Shown piece by piece: positions 12,541 to 24,566 of a stretch of DNA of 64,000 nt; position 1 is the stretch's first letter; the number at the start of each line of letters is the position of its first letter. The position numbers and the translations under genes were made by a program. The DNA is from Orthonyx spaldingii (taxonomy: Eukaryota > Chordata > Aves > Passeriformes > Orthonychidae): assembly GCA_013397795.1 (NCBI GenBank), contig VZTJ01001767.1, positions 177,984-241,983 on the forward strand, read 5' to 3'. The notes beneath the pieces were generated by a model. That model saw only the letters and a program-made list of their open reading frames with translations, did no database searches and was not told the origin of the DNA.

Positions 12541-14027
12541 TTCCTTAGCTGGAGATAATTTGGAGTTTTTCAACTGCCCAAACGAGGCAATCCAACAGCA
12601 CAGGAGAGGAGAAAAACCAAAACACATTTGGGTGGGAATTCAGGGGGGTTTCAAGGAGGGAGAACTGAGCGAGTCCAGGGGGGATGCGCTGGTGCCAGGG
12701 AGCTGCCATGGGACAGGGGCATTGGGAATCACCTGCACTGGGCAGTGCTGGAGGCTGTGGATCGAAGGACGCTCCTGGTCCATCTCTAGGAAGGATCCCA
12801 CCTTCCTGGAACAAGGGAATCTCAAGCTCAATGAAATCTACACCAAAATTTTCAAGTAGGAGAGAGGGACAAGACACATTTTGGGTACCCCATAGCCAGG
12901 GGAATCCCAGAAGGAGTTTCCAGGAGCTGACTTAGTCCAGAGGGCTGAGAAGTTGACCTGGGATTTGGGATCCCAGCTCCCTTAACTCACTAAAGCAAGA
13001 AATTATTTTACTTTCCTTGGGACATCTCTGTCCTTAAAGTGGCAGCCTGGGAAAAGCATTGGGAAGGTAATAAATAAATAAATTACTACATTAATTAATG
13101 AATAAAAGAGACTGAAGTGCCTGGATCAAGTATGCAGGGCCTGGACACTTGAGGAGTGAAGGATTTAGAACAAGTAGCACTCGACACACTTGATCTTTTC
13201 ATCCCCCCTCTTTTCCACTCACTTCTAATGGCTCCAAAGCAACTGGCCCTGGATGTTTCCCATCCTTTGTCTAAACTCAGAAGAGCAAAAGCATAAACAT
13301 TCCAGAAATATCCAAGGAGACGTTTTACTAATTGGCAAATGAGGCAAATCCCCCTCCCTCCACTTTCCCCATGTGTTCCTGAGTACATCCCGTGTTTATG
13401 GTCCCGACCACAACCCCATTAACTGTGCTCCTCCCGGGATCACTGGGAAGCACAATCCTGCCCTTAGACAAAACAACAACAATTGAAATTTTAGAGAATT
13501 GATAACAATGTCTAGCACTAATGAGCCCTTCCATAACATCTCCCAGGCTTCAGGCACATTAACGATTCCCACAAGCAACACGAATTTCGGATGATCCAGA
13601 AGGATCCTGGGCACTGCTGGAGCAGAAGGAATAAGTCTGCAAAGCATTTGTCACCCCACTTTCCCCTGGAGAATGTGGCAGTTCATCAGGGAGGGGATTC
13701 CAAGCTCTCCATGGCCGGGGACATCAAAGGGAATTATCCAAGGAGATCAGTGCCAACCCTTCATGCCAGGAGGAAATTCTACTCACCTCCACAAGAGGGG
13801 TTTAACAGCTAAAGTTGGATCCAGAAATGATCCAAGATTATGGTGACAGTCCCCCTCCCAGCACGGATACAGGGTGTGCCTACAGACAGCCCTAGAGCAG
13901 CTGAAGTGGGAACAAGGAATGGGAAAAGCGCCTTGAACCACCTTTATGTGACCCCAGAGGTTGGAAAACTGAGATTTGGAAAGGTTTCCAGGCAGGAGCA
14001 CACCCTGGTGTTTACAGGGAGATGGGA
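12541..14027. other. No gene; A+T-rich patch near 13.07 kb
   Basis: Between 13067 and 13110 lies a (TAAA)n-like patch with ttaattaatgaataaa. No other repeat was found. Open frames stay below 130 codons. The stretch 13095-13540 has modest A+T richness and could be unique intronic DNA. Confidence 0.4.
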
Positions 14028-14120
14028 ATGCTGCCGGATCCTCAGGAAGGTGTCCCTGCTCATGGCAGGGGGTTGGATGAGGTGACCTTTGAAGGTCCAA
14101 CCCAGACCATTCCAGGATTC
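14028..14120 (+). mobile_element. CR1 LINE fragment, 3' end, sense
   Basis: About 95 bp on the plus strand: an aggaaggtgtccctgctcat block, catggcagggggttgg, gaaggtccaacccagacc and a terminal attccaggattc. It has lost the conserved ttaaggtcccttccaa wording in part, so it is more diverged than most copies here. It is strongly 5' truncated. Confidence 0.85.
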
Positions 14121-16838
14121 CTGCCTGCTCACAGGGATTCTGGCTCATGCCCATTAGAAGGACTCACAGTGGAAGGATCAATGTTATCCCATCCAGGACA
14201 GTTTCCACAAGGAGATAAATCCACCTGGATCTCCTCACGCATTTCCAGGCACCTCAAAAGCCCAGATTTTGGGTGAAGTCATTGTGGGTGTTCGCCACCT
14301 CCAAATCCCACTTTCCCACCCCAAATCCCAACTCAGCAAACCCACGACGAGCATTAAAGCCCTGGAGCAGATCCCAGAGGTGGCTCAGACTCCACACCTG
14401 CAAGGTATCCCAGGGAAAACTCTGCTCTTCCCAGATTTCCTCCACCAACCCAGGGGCTCCAAACCCCACCGGGAGCTGCTCTTTGCTCCACTGGAGCCTC
14501 ATCCATGGGGGATGATCCTGCTGCTGTCCCTGCTCCAAGCCAAGGATCACAAGGATGATTATTTCATCTTCAGAGCCTGCCGGTATCCAGAAGCTCCAGA
14601 GTGGAGCTTCCACTTGGAAAGCAGTGACTGGAATGCTGCAGGAGCCTCAGCAGAGCCTTCCCAGAGCTCTGCAATCCCAGACTCCAGCTATAAAATCCCT
14701 GCTGCAGGCAAAAACCAGGACGTGGAGAAGGAGATCCAAGGAATTTCTTGATGTGTAACTATCACAGCTCCATAAAGTTGTTTAAACGCGGGAACTGAGC
14801 TTGTTTTCCTTGTGGAAATCCTATGTTTATTATTAGTTCTGCCTCAGTATAAATAACTCCGGAATGAAGTGCACGGTGCTTAATTCCCTTCATTGTGCCC
14901 TTAATTGCTTCCTTGTTTGCTTTCCACTTTCCACTCTACTCCAGCCTCATATTCCAGCATCAGCCTATCCCATCCATGTTTTATTGTGTCTGCATTTCCA
15001 GAAACTGAAAGGTCAGGAGAAAATATGAATTTTTTATGGAATTTCCTCATGCCACCAAGGCTTTACCCTCCCCGCCCGCCCTTGGCATGGATTGCCTCCC
15101 ATCCAGACACCACCAGCCTGAATCCCAGAGCCATTCCAGCTTCCCTGAAACACCCTCTCTGTTTTCTTTCCCGTTTGTGTTGGAGCCCTGAGCTCACATC
15201 CCTCAGGAGAACATTCTCCATTCCTTTGGACGCTGCCAAAGGAACCAGTGCTGTGCTCATCCCGGTTTTGTGGGGTCACCCTTGGATGAGGAAGGAGGCG
15301 TCAGTTCTTCCAGCACCATCTCCTGATGCTTCCCAGCAGGAACAGTGGGATTTGCTCCATGGATGCCCCCACGGAGCACAGCAACACCTTTGGGAGGCTC
15401 CCAAGGCAGGACGACGCTGGACCCGGAGCAGGGATGTGCTCCATGAGCTTTGGAATGCTGGAGATATCACATTAAATCTGCTTCCCAACCCCCAGCAGGG
15501 CATAACCCACATCCTGGAATGACCCATCCTGATTCCACCTCATCCCAGCATCCTCTGCATCCCTCCCTTGAACACGTGGAGAACTTTGCTTCCAAAAGCA
15601 GCAGGAGGAAGCTCCAATCCAACACAGCCTGGCCCCCGGAGGCTCCGCAGAGGTGGATCCAGCCATGTTTTCCAGGTGGATCATGTCCAAGGTTTTCCTG
15701 CCCTGTCACCTCAGCCAGCCTCCAACCAGCAGTGGCTTTTATTTATTTTAATTTTGAAACTTTTCCTCAGCCTCTAAAGCTGCCCAGAGTTTCCAATGAG
15801 CCTCTGCCCATTGGGATTCCCACCCTCAGTCTGGTTCTTCCTTGTGCTCTTCAAAAAAATTGGGCTGAGTTCTTGGGAGGCTTGAAATTCCTCCCTCAAC
15901 CTCAGGAGAGGTAAGGAGAAAAATATGCAGGGATGTGAAGCAAATTCCTGCCTAATTCCTCGGGAGACCCAATCAATGGGAGACTTCTCCTCTCTGTTTA
16001 TTTTTTTCCCAGCAGAAGTCCCATGCTGGCCTTTCCCTCTTCCAAAAATCCACACCCAGGAGCTGTGATGTCAGAGGATATTTTAGGAAGGCAGCTTTGT
16101 CCCCAGCCCAGGCCTGGTGTGGTTCCCTTTCCCTCACACAACCCCACAGCTCTGCTGCCGAGCAAAGGCACCGCTGCCTCCTGGATGCCAAACCTGGAGG
16201 TGAGGTGGGAATTTTAAAAAAGCAGGAATTGTCTTTTCCAGTCGTTTCCCTCCCAAGGAATGACACGCTTGGCTCGTCCTGGTGTTGACACAAGGGTGAC
16301 TCACGGGCCCAACAATGTGGGACTGTTTGGAGGTTCAGGGCAGGAATCTGGAACTGGCCCCGTGTCCCTTGGCAGGGGCTGAGCTCAGCTCAGAAATGCA
16401 CTTTTATCCCTGGAATGCATCCGGAATGCAGCCCTACCTACAGCTCCCATTCCCAGACTCCTTTTCAAGGCTATTCCCTGTATCCATTGGCTCCTGGCTC
16501 CAGGTTTTGCTGGAAAATCCCCCTTGCAGACCCCACCTGTGCCCACCTCCCGTGTCTTTGAAGAGGATTCCACCCTAAGTTGGTCCCTGCCTGTTCTCAT
16601 TTCACCCAGGCTGCTCCAGCCCCAAAATCCATGGATGGTCATGGATTCACCACAAAGCTTGGAGTTTACAACCCTCTCAACCCCCATATAACACCATTCC
16701 TTGGAACAGGTCTGGGGGCAGATTCCAAAGTGTCTTCCCACCTCCACCTGGAAGCTGAACAAAGCTGCTCTCCTGAAAGATTTTCAAGGAAGCCTCCAAC
16801 AAAAACAACCAATAGCGAGTGGTGTTCCTGCCATGAGA
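14121..16838. other. No gene; spacer with candidate element at 14.8 kb
   Basis: Plus-strand open frames at 14269-14751 (160 codons) and 14905-15522 (205 codons) are among the longest in the window. Neither contains a recognisable domain, and the second is crossed by minus-strand frames. A candidate non-coding element (14755-14910) is listed separately. No transposon fragment is seen between 14.1 and 16.8 kb. Confidence 0.4.
14755..14910. promoter_or_regulatory. Candidate conserved non-coding element
   Basis: A compact block is A+T-richer than its neighbours. It includes ataaagttgtttaaacgcgg, tatgtttattattag, cagtataaataactccgg and two ttaattc/ttaattg homeodomain-type cores near 14880 and 14903. 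No open frame of note spans it. The interpretation is inference from base pattern only. Confidence 0.28.
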
Positions 16839-17021
16839 GATCCCAAAGGGCTGAGCCTGTGGGGACAGTGATCCCAAAGAGCTGATCCCAAAGGGCTGAT
16901 CCTGTGGGGAGAGAGATCCCAAAGGGCTGATCCTGTGGGGACAGTGATCCCAAAGGGCTGATCCTGTGGGGAGACAGATCCCAAAGAACTGATCCCAAAG
17001 GGCTGATCCTGTGGGCAGAGG
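16839..17021 (+). repeat. Hierarchical 31/14-bp minisatellite
   Basis: A 183-bp array is made of a 31-bp unit and a 14-bp sub-unit equal to the first part of the 31-mer. The unit starts gatcccaaagggct and continues gatcctgtggggacagt. Starts at 16839, 16870, 16884, 16915, 16946, 16977 and 16991 give the order 31, 14, 31, 31, 31, 14, 31. Copies are nearly identical, differing mainly in acagt versus agaga or agaca at the end. Open frames on the minus strand through it are produced by the repeat. Confidence 0.95.
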
Positions 17022-18453
17022 GAGGATGAGGAGGAGCAGCTGCTCTGCCGGGTGTCCCACACCTCCCTGCCGGAGGAACCTGCTCCAGACCCCTCATCCT
17101 CCTGCTCCTCCAGCCTGGATCCCAGCCACGCTGCCCAGTCCTCGGCACAGACCTCCCACATCCACACATGGCTTTCCCAGCCTTCCCGCTCCTCGCCAGC
17201 CCCAAATCCCACATCCCAGCTGTCCCGGAGCCCCGGGCGTGCTCCCTGCGTGTCACCCTGACATTGGAAGTCTCGGCTCCTCCTCGGAAACCTCAGCCTT
17301 GGCTTGTGGCACCCCCCAGACAGGGAACAGCTGGAAAACGCTTCAGCCCAGACAACGAGCCTTTTCCCGGGATTTTAAAAGGTCAGGAACTAAATCCATC
17401 TTCTTGCACAGAGCACGGAATTCCATCGTGCTGCGAGGCCAGCCCTTCCCGCCGCTGGCACTTCCACGGCTTCAGAGCAGGATGCTGCTCCTGAGGGATG
17501 CTCCAGACTTTTTGCAGGATGTTCACCCGAGGATCACACTCCCGACGTTCCCCGAGTTCAGCTCGGAGTGTGGAAGGCTTTTCCCTTTCCCAGTTTGGCT
17601 CCGTTCCCTGCTGGCTGCGTGCCTGTAGCTGGCAGCTCCCGCATCCCAGCAGATCCATAAATAATTCAACAGCTTGCTAAAAAAAGGGATCCATCATGTT
17701 TATGGTTCTGAAACATGCACAGAACCGGGGCAGGGAGCTGGAGCACCAGGAATGAGGCAGGAGAAGTCAGGGAATATCACCAGGGAAACACTGGACACTC
17801 CAGCTACAAGAGGGCTGAAGGAAAGGGAAAAACCCTCAGACTCTGAGTTAATTCTTCAACAAAAGAAAAAACCCACAACTTCCCGAATTCTAGACAGGGC
17901 CCTGAGCAGCTCTGTGAGGAATTCCAGCTCCAGTTTTCCACACTTCCAGTAGTATATCCTTTAAAATTCACAGAGAGCGGAGCACGCTCATCCTTGGCTG
18001 TCCGGGCCTATCCATTCCCAGCTCCAGGAGCAAAGAATGCCACAGAGACAAATTCCGTCCTCCTTGCAGCTCCTGTTGCTCTGCAAATCCAGCCCTCACC
18101 GAGGCTCTGTGGGAAGATTAGGAGCCCTCTTCCCACATTTCTGTTATTTCAGTAACGCCATCCGTACCTGGAATCGGAATTCCACATCCCGCGCTCCGCA
18201 GATATCGATGGCAAATTAAAAGAGCATTTTCTTCTGCAGAGATCTCCAAATCCCTCTGGCAGGGAGGAGGGCTGACAACTGCCTGGGCTCCAGCCCACGC
18301 TGCCGACCGCTCTTTTCCTTGCACTTTTCATTTCCTTGGCTCTTGTGCTCAGTGGAGTGAAAAAAGGCTTTTTTTCATGTATGTGTACAGAAAGATATCA
18401 AAAATCAGGGTCTTGCACTCACAGGAGGAGCATGCCGGCATTCCAGACAGAAC
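17022..18453. other. No gene; GC-rich then ordinary spacer
   Basis: The part from 17030 to 17640 is GC-rich with scattered CpGs, which lengthens chance open frames (17011-17628, 205 codons, proline-rich and starting inside the minisatellite). No known protein is recognised. From 17640 on it is ordinary spacer. Confidence 0.4.
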
Positions 18454-18512
18454 AGGGGGAAGGAAGGGGGAGGAAAAAGGAAAGAAAAGGAAAAGAAAGG
18501 GGAAACAAGAGC
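18454..18512 (+). repeat. Purine tract
   Basis: About 60 bases are almost entirely A and G (aggaaggggg, aggaaaaagg, aaagaaaagg and so on). Homopurine tracts like this can form triplex structure. It probably arose as a decayed (GAAA/GGAA)n repeat. Confidence 0.8.
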
Positions 18513-18649
18513 AGACTTTCCAAAGCGTTGGTGTTAGGATAAATCCGTTTCTGGAGAAGCTGCATTGAGAACTTGGCCGTGGTGAGCTTCCATCCCAAAC
18601 ATTCCTTATTGCTGTTGGGCTGGGAGGCTGATTCCAAGTCCAAAGAAAA

Positions 18650-18735
18650 GAAATAATAATAACAACAACAAAACAACAACAACAACAACAATAATAATAA
18701 TAATAACGACAACAATAATAATAATAATAATAATT
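18650..18735 (+). repeat. Mixed (AAC)n/(AAT)n microsatellite
   Basis: About 86 bp of trinucleotide repeat changes in blocks: AAT units, then AAC units, then AAT, a single ACG interruption, AAC, and a final AAT block running into tttttaaaaattaaaaa. Block structure of this kind suggests point mutation followed by renewed expansion. It is likely to be length-polymorphic. Confidence 0.95.
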
Positions 18736-20877
18736 TTTAAAAATTAAAAATCAGTGGAACTGAGATTTAAAGGCAGCAACTTCCAAATGCTGTTTGGGCC
18801 TTGGCGAGCACGGGTGCCATCTCCAACTGGAGGAGGAGGGAGAAGAAACCGGGAATCCCTGGGAACACACTGGAGGGTCTGGAGCTGGGATAGGGAGAGG
18901 AAGCTCCCTCGCCAGCCCACACAAACACTCTTGGATCCATGGCTTGGAACAGCAGGAAGCACCGGGAGCTTTTGGATGGGAGTTATGTTGTGTCTCCGGT
19001 GACCTGGCCTGTCCCAGCTATTCCAGGGCTTGGGAACTGCCATCCAGGACCTCAGGAATTGCCATCCAGGAGAGCCAGGGAGGAGCTGCAGCCCCTCTGT
19101 GAGCTCAGTATCACCATGGGGTAAAGCATTTCCATCCTACTCTGTGCATCTGCTCCCAGCTGCTGGCAAACATCCAAGAAAATCCCATTCCAGGAATTGC
19201 TGGGGAATCTCCACTTCACCTGCCCCCATTCCAAACGAGGATTAGGGATATTGAAGGTGTTTTCCAACCCCACAGCCTGAGCTCAGCAGAGCGAGTGGGA
19301 CCTGGATTCTTGGAGCTTGGCTTGGGAGAACACAGAGGTGGGAGAAGTGACAGCAAGCCCGGAATTCTGAAGGATCCAAGTGAGCAGCAGTGCCACTCGT
19401 CCCGCCTGGAGCCACATCCAAACCGGTTCCTGCTCCGTGCTAAGCAGAGGCTGAGCTTTGTGGAAAACCTCATCCCTCCTTCCTGCCCCCTCTCCAGCTC
19501 CCAGCACTGCAGCCCTCCCATCCTGGCAGCAGCACCCAGCACCCTCCCAGCTCTCCTGAGGGTGGGATTTGGGTGACGAACGGTGGGTTCAGCTCTCCCA
19601 GAAGGTTTGACACCAAAATCCAGCAGAATTCTGGAGCCTCCATGGGATTAAACCTGCGAGTGCAGCTCTGGCAGCTCCTGCTTTTTCCCACCTCCTTCTC
19701 CACTGGTTTTTCCAGCCCCACTGGCAAACCTTTGGCAGCTTCCCAGCCCCGAGCGTGTCCAGCTGCAGGAGGGAGGGCAGAGCTGGCAGCTCCATCCCAA
19801 AATCAGGGAAGAGGGAAAGGAGAAAAATCTCTGGGGATCATCAGCCCTCATCCCTGCCAAGCCCCATCCCACCCCTGGCTGCTCTCAGGGATTGGGTTCC
19901 TTTTCCACAATCATTTTCCACAACCACCCCAACACAAATTACGGCATCGCTGCTGCTTTGCAAGGCACCCAACGGGGGGAATTTACATCCATGAACACAC
20001 ACAGGGATACCCAGGGATGATGGCAACAGGGAAAAGGAAAAATAAAACTCATGGATGCTTTCCTCCTAGAGATGGTCACTTCCCAAAATATCCTGGAAGG
20101 AATAAACTTCCCGTAGTTTCTCTGGCAGCAGCAGATGTGGAGAGCCAGCACCAGGAGACTCATCCCAAGGGAATGGGGACCAAAGGTAAAGAAGGGAGAA
20201 GTCACAGCCTGGGTGACTGATTTGAGGATGGGGATGGAAAATCCATCTCCTCACCTCTCCACACTCCCCGGGCCAAGCACAGCCCTCCAGCACTTCCCTG
20301 GAAACCATGAGGGGCTTTGCTGTCCATGAGGAGCCATGGAGGTCACACAGAGGTGACATTCCAAAAAAAACCTTCCAAGGACCTGCCATGCTTACAGGGA
20401 GATGAGAAGGGAGGAATTCCAGGCTGGGAGGGCAGGATAAATGAAGGAACAGGAATTAAGTGTTGCCACACACGCGAGGGAGAGCAGCAATTTCCTCCTT
20501 CCCACCTCCCCTCAGCTCCAGCATCAGGATTTGGACACAATTCCCGCTCACCTGCTCAAGGAAAACACGGAGCTGAGGCTGCTCCACTAAAATCAAATAA
20601 ACTAAAATGGGAGGTGACTGCCTGATCCTGCCTGGAATACAAACGACTTGCCAGAGACCAGCAAGAGATTTGGATTTCCTAAAAACACTCCCAGCCATCC
20701 CAGGAAGGGTAATTCCCATTCGTCAACTTGAGTTTTTCCTGGCAGCACCTTCCAATCTCTTGGCACCGTTTCCGAGCTCCAGCAAACAGCTGTGGATGTT
20801 TGGAAAGGGAGCTGCTGCAGCCAGTCAGGTGTGGGAGCGGATCAAAGCCCCGGCAAAGGTCACAGCTGCGCTGCGAT
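18736..20877. other. No gene; small duplication at 19.03 kb
   Basis: At 19029-19072 a roughly 22-bp segment (ggaactgccatccaggacct and gaattgccatccaggag) is duplicated in tandem. The 215-codon plus-strand frame at 19573-20220 has no recognised domain and overlaps minus-strand frames. No CR1 piece is present. Confidence 0.4.
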
Positions 20878-20985
20878 GACAAATGAAGATTTAATTAATT
20901 CTTTTAATGATCCCTTTCCCCGGGAGATAGCAGCGATTTGGGAACAGATTTCTCTGTTGCGTTTTGTTGTCTCCAGGTGAAAATC
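20878..20985. promoter_or_regulatory. Candidate conserved non-coding element
   Basis: A short block is clearly different in composition from its neighbours: atgaagatttaattaattc, ttttaatgatcccttt, a cccgggagatagcagcgattt run, gttgcgttttgttg and a CAGGTG E-box at the end. It holds paired homeodomain-type TAAT cores. Function is not shown. The call rests on composition. Confidence 0.28.
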
Positions 20986-21480
20986 TAAGTTTTCCTTTGG
21001 GGAAACCCCCTTTTCTTGCAGCTTCAGTCGCCTCCTTGTGCCATCACCAAACTTGTCTGGGAATTAAAGGGATCCTGACAAAGCTGACGGAAGCAGCAGC
21101 ACCAAGCTGGAATTTTGTTAAAAACACCTCTTTTCCCTGAGCATTCACACAAATGTTTCCCATTAACCTCAGGACAATGTGTTACCTCCAGAGCAAAGCC
21201 CTGGGAGAACTTCCCACTCCTCCCACCGTGTGCCGGCTGCTCCGGTGAACCCACCCACCAATGGATGATGGGATGAGGAGGAAAAGCCTGGATCAGGTGT
21301 TCAGATGTGAGCCCAGCCCTGGCAGAGCCCAGCACCAGCTGGTTTATAGGATCAGTGGCACGGAGCTCCCTGAGCATCGCTCAGCCCAGCTGTGCTCCCA
21401 AATCCATGAGGATATCGGGCTCCGAGTTTCCCTCCCCGCAGCACTTCGGGTACAAACCACGGGCTGCACATCAGGTGTGG
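20986..21480. other. No recognisable feature
   Basis: Single-copy-looking DNA between a candidate element and a CR1 fragment. Only short open frames are present. Confidence 0.45.
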
Positions 21481-21590
21481 CTCATGGAATAATTTGAGTT
21501 GGAAAGGAAACTTCCAGGCCCTGAAATAAGCAGGGACATCTTCACTCAGAGCCTCATCCAACTGTTTCCAGGGATGAGCATTCCAGGGAT
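21481..21590 (-). mobile_element. Diverged CR1 LINE fragment, antisense
   Basis: The start tcatggaataatttgagttgg matches the CR1 tail with several changes. It is followed by gcagggacatcttcact, gagcctcatccaac and tttccagggatgagcat, which align to the standard order of CR1 3'-end blocks. Divergence is higher than in the 3563 or 53121 copies, so it is an older insertion. Confidence 0.75.
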
Positions 21591-22366
21591 GTCTGGAGGT
21601 GCTACGTGGACTGGCTGGGACGCAGCGCTCCGGCACATCCTGCCCCCGACACCAGCCAGGATTAGGGACACGGGGTGGGACAACCCCTTCTCCTCACGGA
21701 TTTCTCTTCCCTCCTCCCAAGCCAGCCGTGGTGGGGGAGGAGGGAGTTGTGCAAATCCCGTGGCCCCAGGGAAGCCTCTGAATTCCCTGGCAGCAGCTGA
21801 GACCTCCGGACAAGCAAAGTCCGCACGCAAACTCCGTCAGCAGGAGTTCCCTCCTCATAATTTAAGGCAAAAATCCCGGGAGAACTCGGAAGAAGCAGCC
21901 AATTGGTAACACCCAGGAACTCAGAGGCTCCACGAGCTCTCAGATATTCCAGGAGCACAGAAAAGTTCCTGAACAATGGATAAAAAACCCACAAGGGACA
22001 ATCCGGGAGTTTGGGAGAGCAGTGGTGGGGAGCTGCTGGTTTCCCATCTCCTGTTTTTTCCTCCAGGAATGGAAGGAGCATCCGTCCCACTGCATCTGGA
22101 AGGAGGATCCGCTCATCCTCCTGCTCCAAGGATGCTTTGGAATGAGTGCCAAGGCGGCTGAGGAGCCCTGGGGCAGAGCTGGTCCTGCCGGCTGTGGTGC
22201 CACACCGGTGACACGGTCCCAGTTTGGTGGCACAGACTCATCGGCTCAGTGGCAATTCCTGCAGGAGGTGCCTTAAATTTTCCACAGGTTTTTTTCCCCG
22301 GTGGGGACCATGTTTGGATCTGTGCTGTGGAACAGCTGTCTCATGGGAAAAACGAGCTCAAAAACG
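21591..22366. other. No recognisable feature
   Basis: Spacer with chance open frames up to 155 codons on the minus strand (21662-22129). No repeat is recognised. Confidence 0.4.
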
Positions 22367-22592
22367 TAACCCTGAGTCCAGGTCTGGGGTCCTGAGCATG
22401 AGAAGGACATGGACCTATTGGAGCAGATCCAGAGGAGACCGCAAAGATCCTCAGCCTGGAGAAGGGAGAACTCCAGGGAGACCTTGGAGCCCCTTCAGGG
22501 CTTAAAGAGGAATTGGAAAACAGAGGGAAAGTGACTTTTTGCACAGGCAGGTAGTGACAGACAAGGGGGAGCGGCTTCCAAGTGACACAAAG
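22367..22592 (+). mobile_element. CR1 LINE fragment, upstream 3' UTR part, sense
   Basis: Unlike the other copies, this one holds sequence upstream of the usual 3' end: ccaggtctggggtcctgagc, agaaggacatggacctattg, a gatccagaggagaccgc block, tcagcctggagaagg, ccagggagaccttgg, and gtagtgacagacaaggggga. It then stops before the terminal blocks. A family block that normally lies between gcaaagat and cctcagcctgg is missing, which suggests an internal deletion of some tens of bases. Both ends appear truncated. Confidence 0.9.
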
Positions 22593-23934
22593 CAGGATTG
22601 TTTGGGATTTTGGGAAGAGACTCAGAACATGTCATCACACAGCCCTTTGGAGAGGGCAGGGGGCCACAGGGCATTTTTCCAAGTGGTTCTGCTGTTGGGA
22701 TGGGAAGCAATCAGGAATCCCCCTCAGATTTGCAGGAATGCTCGGAGAGCTCCTAAGATTTCTCTCACACACGCAACAGAGATGCTGCAAACCAGACCTT
22801 TGCTTCCAAGAAGGTAGAAAGGAGAATATTAATTATTCCTCATTAATTATTCCTTATTAATAATTATTAATTAAAGGAGACTATTAATGATTCATTAACA
22901 GGAAGGTGCCACATTCTGCTTTTATCCCAGTAAAACTGAAATCCAGGCAATTGATTTACTTCTCTTTCCTTTATCCTTTGGAAGCACAATACACCTTGGA
23001 AAGGGCAAATCCTGGTGTTCCCACTTTGTTCTGATGACCAGAAGCAGCTAAATTTTGGGATGTGCATTTGGATGTGTTTCTAGTGCAGCCTGGCACATTC
23101 CCTGTGTCCTCCAGCACATCCTTAGTGCTGCTAGCTGGGGCTCTCCAGCAGCACCTCCCTCGTCCAGCCCTCATTGCCTCATCCCACGAATTTCAAATTC
23201 CTTTAAAGGTCTTTCACTACGAAGCCAATTTTCCAGGGTGCTGGGAATCTCCATCAGCACCGAGGCAGGAAGAACCACAAGTGCATCATACCCTAAAAAC
23301 CCACCCCAGACTTGCTCCAAGAGCATTCCTTCAGCATGAGCACGGATTAGCCTCAGAATTAACAGGACAGAGGGTGGTGAGAAACACAGGGAAGGGATAA
23401 AACCTGACTTGCAGTGAGCAGGGTCACCCCATGGAGTCACAGCAGGCTCAGGAATTACATTCCACGTCCCCTTGCTGAGTGATTCCCTGTTTTCCTCACC
23501 CTGGTGAGGAAAAGGGAGATCTGGAGCTGCTGCACTGCCTTATTCGTGTTCCTGCTCAGCTGCAGGCGGATCTTGCTCTGAGGCAAAGCTGATGGGATTT
23601 GATTTATTTACAGGATGATGGACACGACTCAAAACCACGGCACTGAGAGCTCTGAGGAGTTGGATTAAAGGTGAACATAAATCAAACCCCCCAGGATCCT
23701 CCCTCTGTTCCTGCACGCCACCTCCACCTGTCCTTTGTCCCAAATGCTTCCAGAGCTGGGGCTGTCCCTGAAAACTCCTGGAGCTGCTGCTGGGGCTCAG
23801 CCCCACGTCCATTCCCACATGGACAACCTCATGTTTTCTGGAAATTCAGTCTGACTCATCCCCCAAAGCAACCCAAACACCAAGGAAAACAGTCACTGAT
23901 ACATTCAGTCCTTATTTCTTTTCCCTAAGGATAA
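22593..23934. other. No gene; A+T-rich repeat at 22.83-22.90 kb
   Basis: Between 22825 and 22900 is an A+T-rich run of imperfect ttaattattcc and attaataattatt units. It falls soon after the CR1 piece and may have grown from an A+T-rich insertion flank. The rest of the interval shows only short chance frames. Confidence 0.5.
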
Positions 23935-24095
23935 AGGAAGGCAGGCCCTGGCACAGCTCCCAGAGAAGCTGTGGCTGCCCCTGGATCCCTGGAAGTGTCC
24001 AAGGCCAGGTTGGACAGGGTTTGGAGCAGCCTGGGCGTGTGGAACTGGATGATCTTGAAGGTCCCTTCCCAGCCAAACCATTCCATTGTTCTGGG
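23935..24095 (+). mobile_element. CR1 LINE fragment, 3' end, sense
   Basis: Starts around aggaaggcaggccctggcac and includes agagaagctgtggctgcccc, tggatccctggaagtgtcc, aaggccaggttggacaggg and ttgaaggtcccttcccagcc, ending at accattccattgttc. This is the main subfamily in sense orientation. The gaaggtgtccctgcccatgg block is partly deleted between gcctgggcgtg and tggaactgg. Confidence 0.94.
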
Positions 24096-24566
24096 ATCTC
24101 ACACTCAGCTTTTGGCTCCGGGGTGGAGGATTCTGCTGAGGGGAAGGAAAAGCCCCTTCAGAGGCTTCACTGCTGCTGTCTGTTTATACTTTGCATCCAC
24201 AACAGCTTCATTTTTAATAACCTTGTCATCTCACCTATGTAAAACATGCATTCAAATCAAACCCCACAGATTTGGGGTCTCTTGCTGTAGGTTAAACAAA
24301 CATCCCTGCAATTTAATCCTATAGAAAATGCTCAAATTGTTCACATTATTCAGCCAACCCATTTTTTATTAAAAACCAGAGAACCTAAAGAACAACACAA
24401 TTCCTGCTCACGAGCTGTGATTATGCCATGAATTTTCCTCACTCACAAGAGATGACACAAAAAATTCCATGCCTCTCCTAACAAATCCGTGCTGGGGCAA
24501 TAGAAATGACTTGGACACAAGATCTAAACTCTGCTGCAGGTATTTCACCTGGAGAGGGTGCCTGGA
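24096..24566. other. No recognisable feature
   Basis: An A+T-richer spacer (about 24180-24480) with few open frames and no recognised repeat. Confidence 0.45.

Noticed and set aside
16666..17256. 196-codon minus-strand frame with a repeated PHRISPLGS-like peptide
   Set aside because: The peptide repeat is only the translation of the 31/14-bp minisatellite, which leaves all three minus-strand frames open.
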